A stretch of 64,000 nt of DNA from Morinoia aosen (Eukaryota; Arthropoda; Malacostraca; Amphipoda; Talitridae), in NCBI GenBank assembly GCA_030386875.1, contig CM059570.1:36509422-36573421 (forward strand), written 5' to 3'. Positions 62,401-64,000 of the stretch are shown piece after piece. The stretch's first letter is position 1. Every line of letters begins with the position of its first letter. The translations under genes were made by a program, and so were the position numbers. Under the pieces are notes generated by a model. The model made no database searches, had not been told where the DNA came from, and saw nothing but the letters and a program-made list of their open reading frames with translations.

Positions 62401-64000
62401 CCCTAACCTCTGAAAGGTCAAAAATATTTGTATTTTTTAAATTTAGAGGTCTCAGCATTTACGGAGTGGGTGTGTAAGTCAGAGATTTACACAGCCCATG
62501 GGAGAAAAGAGGATTGATTTTGTGAACTGAATAACACAGAGAAGCACCGCATGACGGAAATGGACCTGTACTATTTGTTGCGCCGGTTGGAAAATTATCT
62601 GTTGACGATGCCCATGTGAACCATCGTAAGATTTGAAATGAAAAAGAATTTTCGATGGGATAATTCACCGCTTTAAAATTAGCAAAACAAGTTTCCAGGA
62701 CTATTTTGTTGAAGATCAAACACACTTTATATTTCACATAAAATTAAGAAATACAGTATATTAAAGAAAAAATTCTACAAGAAGCTTATTTGTATTCATG
62801 GCGGGACAAAGTTATACCATATCTTACGTGCCACCACTGGTAAAATGAGTCAACAAAATAAAGCTTTTCTAAGTGCACTTAACAAGATGAGAAATGGCAA
62901 CGGCTTTATGACATTCTATGAAGTACAAGAAGAAATGAAACATGAGTTTCTAATTTAAAAAAAGGTGGAATTCAGTAAGTTATTTAGAATTAACCCGTTA
63001 ATATCGTTTGCGTGGTTACTATGGTAGGTTTGGTTGGGTTGGAAGTAGCAGAAGTAAAAATCCGTCTTTACTTCTTGATTAATTTTATCCCTTCTGATAT
63101 ATTATAGTAAATTCTAATTTCAGTGTAACATTTTGAGTTTTTCATCATGGTTAAATCTAAGCAAAGATAGCTAAATAACTGAAATGATATTCATTGATAC
63201 TAGTACGTAAATGAACAATTTATCTAGTGCAACACTTTCAGGATGTACCAATACGCAGTCAACGTGTTCTGACTCTTCCTTTTTTGACTTAGTTTCAATG
63301 CTTTTTGAAGAACATCTGGTTGCTGTAGGCATCAAATTAAATCAACTAGAACATTTGGTTGTTGTAGTCATTAAATCAAACGAACTAGAACATTTGGTAG
63401 CTGCCGGAATCAAATTATACGAAACGAGTTGCATGATCAAGCTACACTACTTCCGTCGTTTTCGCCCGTGAAAGTCATACCAAAGGGCGACCGTCTAATA
63501 TTTATTATATTTTATACATCAGTCAATTGATTCATTACTAACTAACACAGTAGTTTCCTTCGAAAAATTTTAGCTTAAATTTTGTATTGCGTTTGAATTA
63601 TTAGTAGTAATGTGTTTTCATAACTTTTATCTTCGATTTTCGTCATTCAGTTTAATTAAAAATTAAAAAATCACTTCCAAATTTTCCAATAAAATCTTAT
63701 CTATCCTCTGGGTATGGCATTAACCTCATGTTTGAACTGAATAATAAAATTTTATCTCCGTGAAGTTGAGATTGTAAGCTGAAGAAGAATTCGCTGTAAG
63801 CTGAAATCTATTGCAAAATATAACTGATAATAATAAGCTATATTACAAATTTTATCACGAAAATGAAAATTTGAATGGAACAAAATAATGAGAATCACAT
63901 GAACATTAATTAAACACAGAACATCCCATAACATTTACTACACGTACCGGAACATTACACATGTATCAAAAATAACGTGTTTTGAGGTTGATTGAAATCG
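50337..64000 (+). CDS. Cytochrome P450, CYP2 clan (gene C), 5' part
   Basis: Exons 1-8 of a third tandem copy: 50337-50418, 52863-52962, 53370-53503, 57103-57324, 58035-58237, 58781-58898, 60336-60439 and 61219-61295. They encode 346 residues and end in phase 2; intron 8 runs past the window edge, so ExxR, PxRF and the heme loop should lie outside. Every exon length and splice phase equals gene B. Visible landmarks are the N-terminal anchor, MPPGSYGMP, WSENR and NAGSETT. About 32 of 346 residues differ from gene B, most in the anchor and exon 2. No stop or frameshift is seen, so the gene appears intact as far as it goes. Introns 1 and 3 are enlarged by insertions compared with gene B. Role as for gene B: a microsomal monooxygenase of unknown substrate. 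Confidence 0.95.
50419..52862. other. Gene C intron 1
   Basis: 2444 bp against 1185 bp in gene B. The first 400 bp align with gene B (for example ACTCGTACTTTTTCACGAGT); the remainder has no recognised gene or mobile element. An open frame at 50865-51089 has no recognised domain. Confidence 0.6.
52863..52962 (+). CDS. Gene C exon 2
   Basis: 100 nt, acceptor GCATAG, donor GTGAGT, phase 2. It encodes GSYGMPVLGTLPTGK through YGNIF; seven residues differ from gene B. Confidence 0.94.
53370..53503 (+). CDS. Gene C exon 3
   Basis: 134 nt, acceptor TTTCCAG, donor GTAAGT, phase 1. It differs from gene B at only two residues (Met for Ser in RPSF; Gln for Arg in MMRQ), both near the predicted SRS1 loop. 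Confidence 0.94.
53558..53660. repeat. 18-bp minisatellite, ~6 units (gene C intron 3)
   Basis: Units GAGGGTTAATGATGGGTA start at 53558, 53576, 53594, 53612, 53630 and 53648. The array is bracketed by ATGCATTAATACGC and ATGCACTAATACGC; gene B has one such segment and no array. Confidence 0.92.
54690..54712. repeat. Perfect 10-bp stem, 3-nt loop hairpin
   Basis: GGGATGATTT, AAG, AAATCATCCC. It lies just before the block of foldback repeats in gene C intron 3. No downstream T-run that would suggest termination function. Confidence 0.7.
54790..55190. repeat. Foldback repeat 1 (gene C intron 3)
   Basis: About 75-bp arms containing GACAGTTTTAGAATCCTTGG and its complement face each other across about 110 bp of AT-rich spacer. 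A related foldback follows at 55440-55860. Confidence 0.8.
55440..55860. repeat. Foldback repeat 2 (gene C intron 3)
   Basis: Arms of roughly 160 bp (about 55495-55655 and 55690-55855) read outward from TTCACTGGTATTGGTATTTC and back. The inner parts include TTCTCCTTTTATATGG and its near complement. The arm sequence is shared with foldback 1, so these are two copies of one MITE-like family. Confidence 0.82.
55869..55882. repeat. Poly-C run of 14
   Basis: Fourteen C residues followed by GTGGGGGG, a small C/G hairpin-prone tract and a probable assembly or length-polymorphism hotspot. Confidence 0.85.
56025..56213 (-). pseudogene. Tc1-like transposase N-terminal fragment
   Basis: The minus frame starts MSKNKDINQELRERIVEVHN and continues through HREICVQLCVPAASVGTIIR and KW to a basic SKPQTCRPR. 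This is the helix-turn-helix DNA-binding region of Tc1 transposases. The frame ends at a stop directly after RPR, before the second DNA-binding half and the whole catalytic domain. No inverted terminal repeats were found around it. Confidence 0.75.
57103..57324 (+). CDS. Gene C exon 4, C-helix WxxxR
   Basis: 222 nt, acceptor TTTGCAG, donor GTAAGA, phase 1. It encodes [10 protein letters not shown]. The donor here is stronger than in gene B and fixes the exon end for both copies. Confidence 0.94.
57325..58034. other. Gene C intron 4 (empty site)
   Basis: 710 bp against 1902 bp in gene B. It aligns with gene B on both sides of the TTAA element (for example CGCAAGC before, and AAATTGCACAGACAC after), so it shows the pre-insertion arrangement. 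Confidence 0.7.
58035..58237 (+). CDS. Gene C exon 5
   Basis: 203 nt, acceptor TCACCAG, donor GTGAGT, phase 0. It encodes [15 protein letters not shown] through LHGMSE; six residues differ from gene B. Confidence 0.94.
58529..58631 (-). mobile_element. LINE 3'-end fragment (gene C intron 5)
   Basis: The minus strand matches the 3' UTR of the LINE at about 44374-44480: CCACAGGTAGCTAT, AGACTTAAGAAACATTCTAC, CTCTGTATCTC, then a tail of AAATTGTT repeats. Only the last 100 bp are present, an extreme 5' truncation. Confidence 0.85.
58781..58898 (+). CDS. Gene C exon 6
   Basis: 118 nt, acceptor GCATTCAG, and the same weak donor GTACTT as gene B. Three residues differ from gene B (Ser for Ile in QYILQ; Asn and Val near the end). 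Confidence 0.93.
58899..59160. other. Conserved block in gene C intron 6
   Basis: Partner of the gene B block at 26538-26800, starting at the identical GTACTT donor and fading after about 250 bp. Both copies would stop after two intronic codons if the intron were retained. Confidence 0.6.
60336..60439 (+). CDS. Gene C exon 7, I-helix
   Basis: 104 nt, acceptor TTTACAG, donor GTGAGT, phase 0. It encodes [18 protein letters not shown] with the AGxxTT motif intact. Confidence 0.95.
61219..61295 (+). CDS. Gene C exon 8
   Basis: 77 nt, acceptor TTTCAG, donor GTGAGT, phase 2. It is identical in protein to genes A and B except Asn for Ser in the last full codon. The next exon lies beyond 64000. Confidence 0.94.
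61296..63309. other. Gene C intron 8, first part
   Basis: About 2 kb without recognised gene or mobile element. It aligns in places with gene B intron 8, for example CACAGCCCATGG followed by GAAAAGA. Confidence 0.6.
63310..63426 (+). repeat. 39-bp tandem repeat, 3 copies (gene C intron 8)
   Basis: Three adjacent 39-bp units starting GAACAT; the frame reads EHLVAVGIKLNQL, EHLVVVVIKSNEL and EHLVAAGIKLYET. Gene B has two units. It lies inside intron 8, so coding is unproven. Confidence 0.7.

Overview
The window is AT-rich animal DNA, most likely from an arthropod (inferred from the gene family and the transposon mix). It holds three copies of one multi-exon gene, head to tail on the + strand. 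All three encode CYP2-clan cytochrome P450 enzymes. The genes were assembled by hand from GT-AG splice sites, reading-frame continuity and comparison between copies; no bacterial features are present.

Layout. Gene A (1-9585) is the 3' part of a P450: its last five exons, starting inside the I-helix exon. Gene B (19540-36116) is complete: 11 exons, 495 codons plus stop, with an N-terminal membrane anchor, WxxxR, AGSETT, ExxR, PDRF and a heme-binding cysteine loop. Gene C (50337 to the window end) shows exons 1-8; exons 9-11 lie beyond the window. Splice phases and exon lengths are identical wherever copies can be compared. B and C differ at about 32 of 346 residues, and A and B at about 31 of 201. 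The B and C start codons are about 30.8 kb apart.

Between and inside the genes lie mobile and repeated DNA. Gene A introns carry a 30-bp array (19 units) and a 33-bp array (36 units). The A-B spacer has a decayed LINE reverse transcriptase on the minus strand and a Tc1/mariner-type element with inverted repeats of about 300 bp. B intron 4 has a TTAA-flanked inverted-repeat element absent from C. The B-C spacer has a tRNA-derived SINE, a GC-richer segment with CCAAT and TATA motifs, and a 5'-truncated LINE with an intact reverse transcriptase frame; a second SINE there has perfect 14-bp target duplications. C introns hold an 18-bp array, two foldback repeats, a Tc1 N-terminal fragment and a second 3' end of the same LINE.

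Functionally the window is a P450 duplication cluster. The enzymes would be ER-anchored monooxygenases using electrons from NADPH-P450 reductase; the substrate cannot be read from sequence. The most informative biological signal is that A-B differences cluster in predicted substrate-contact regions, especially just after ExxR, while neighbouring segments are identical. The most unusual non-coding signal is a block of about 250 bp after exon 6 that is nearly as conserved between B and C as the exons.
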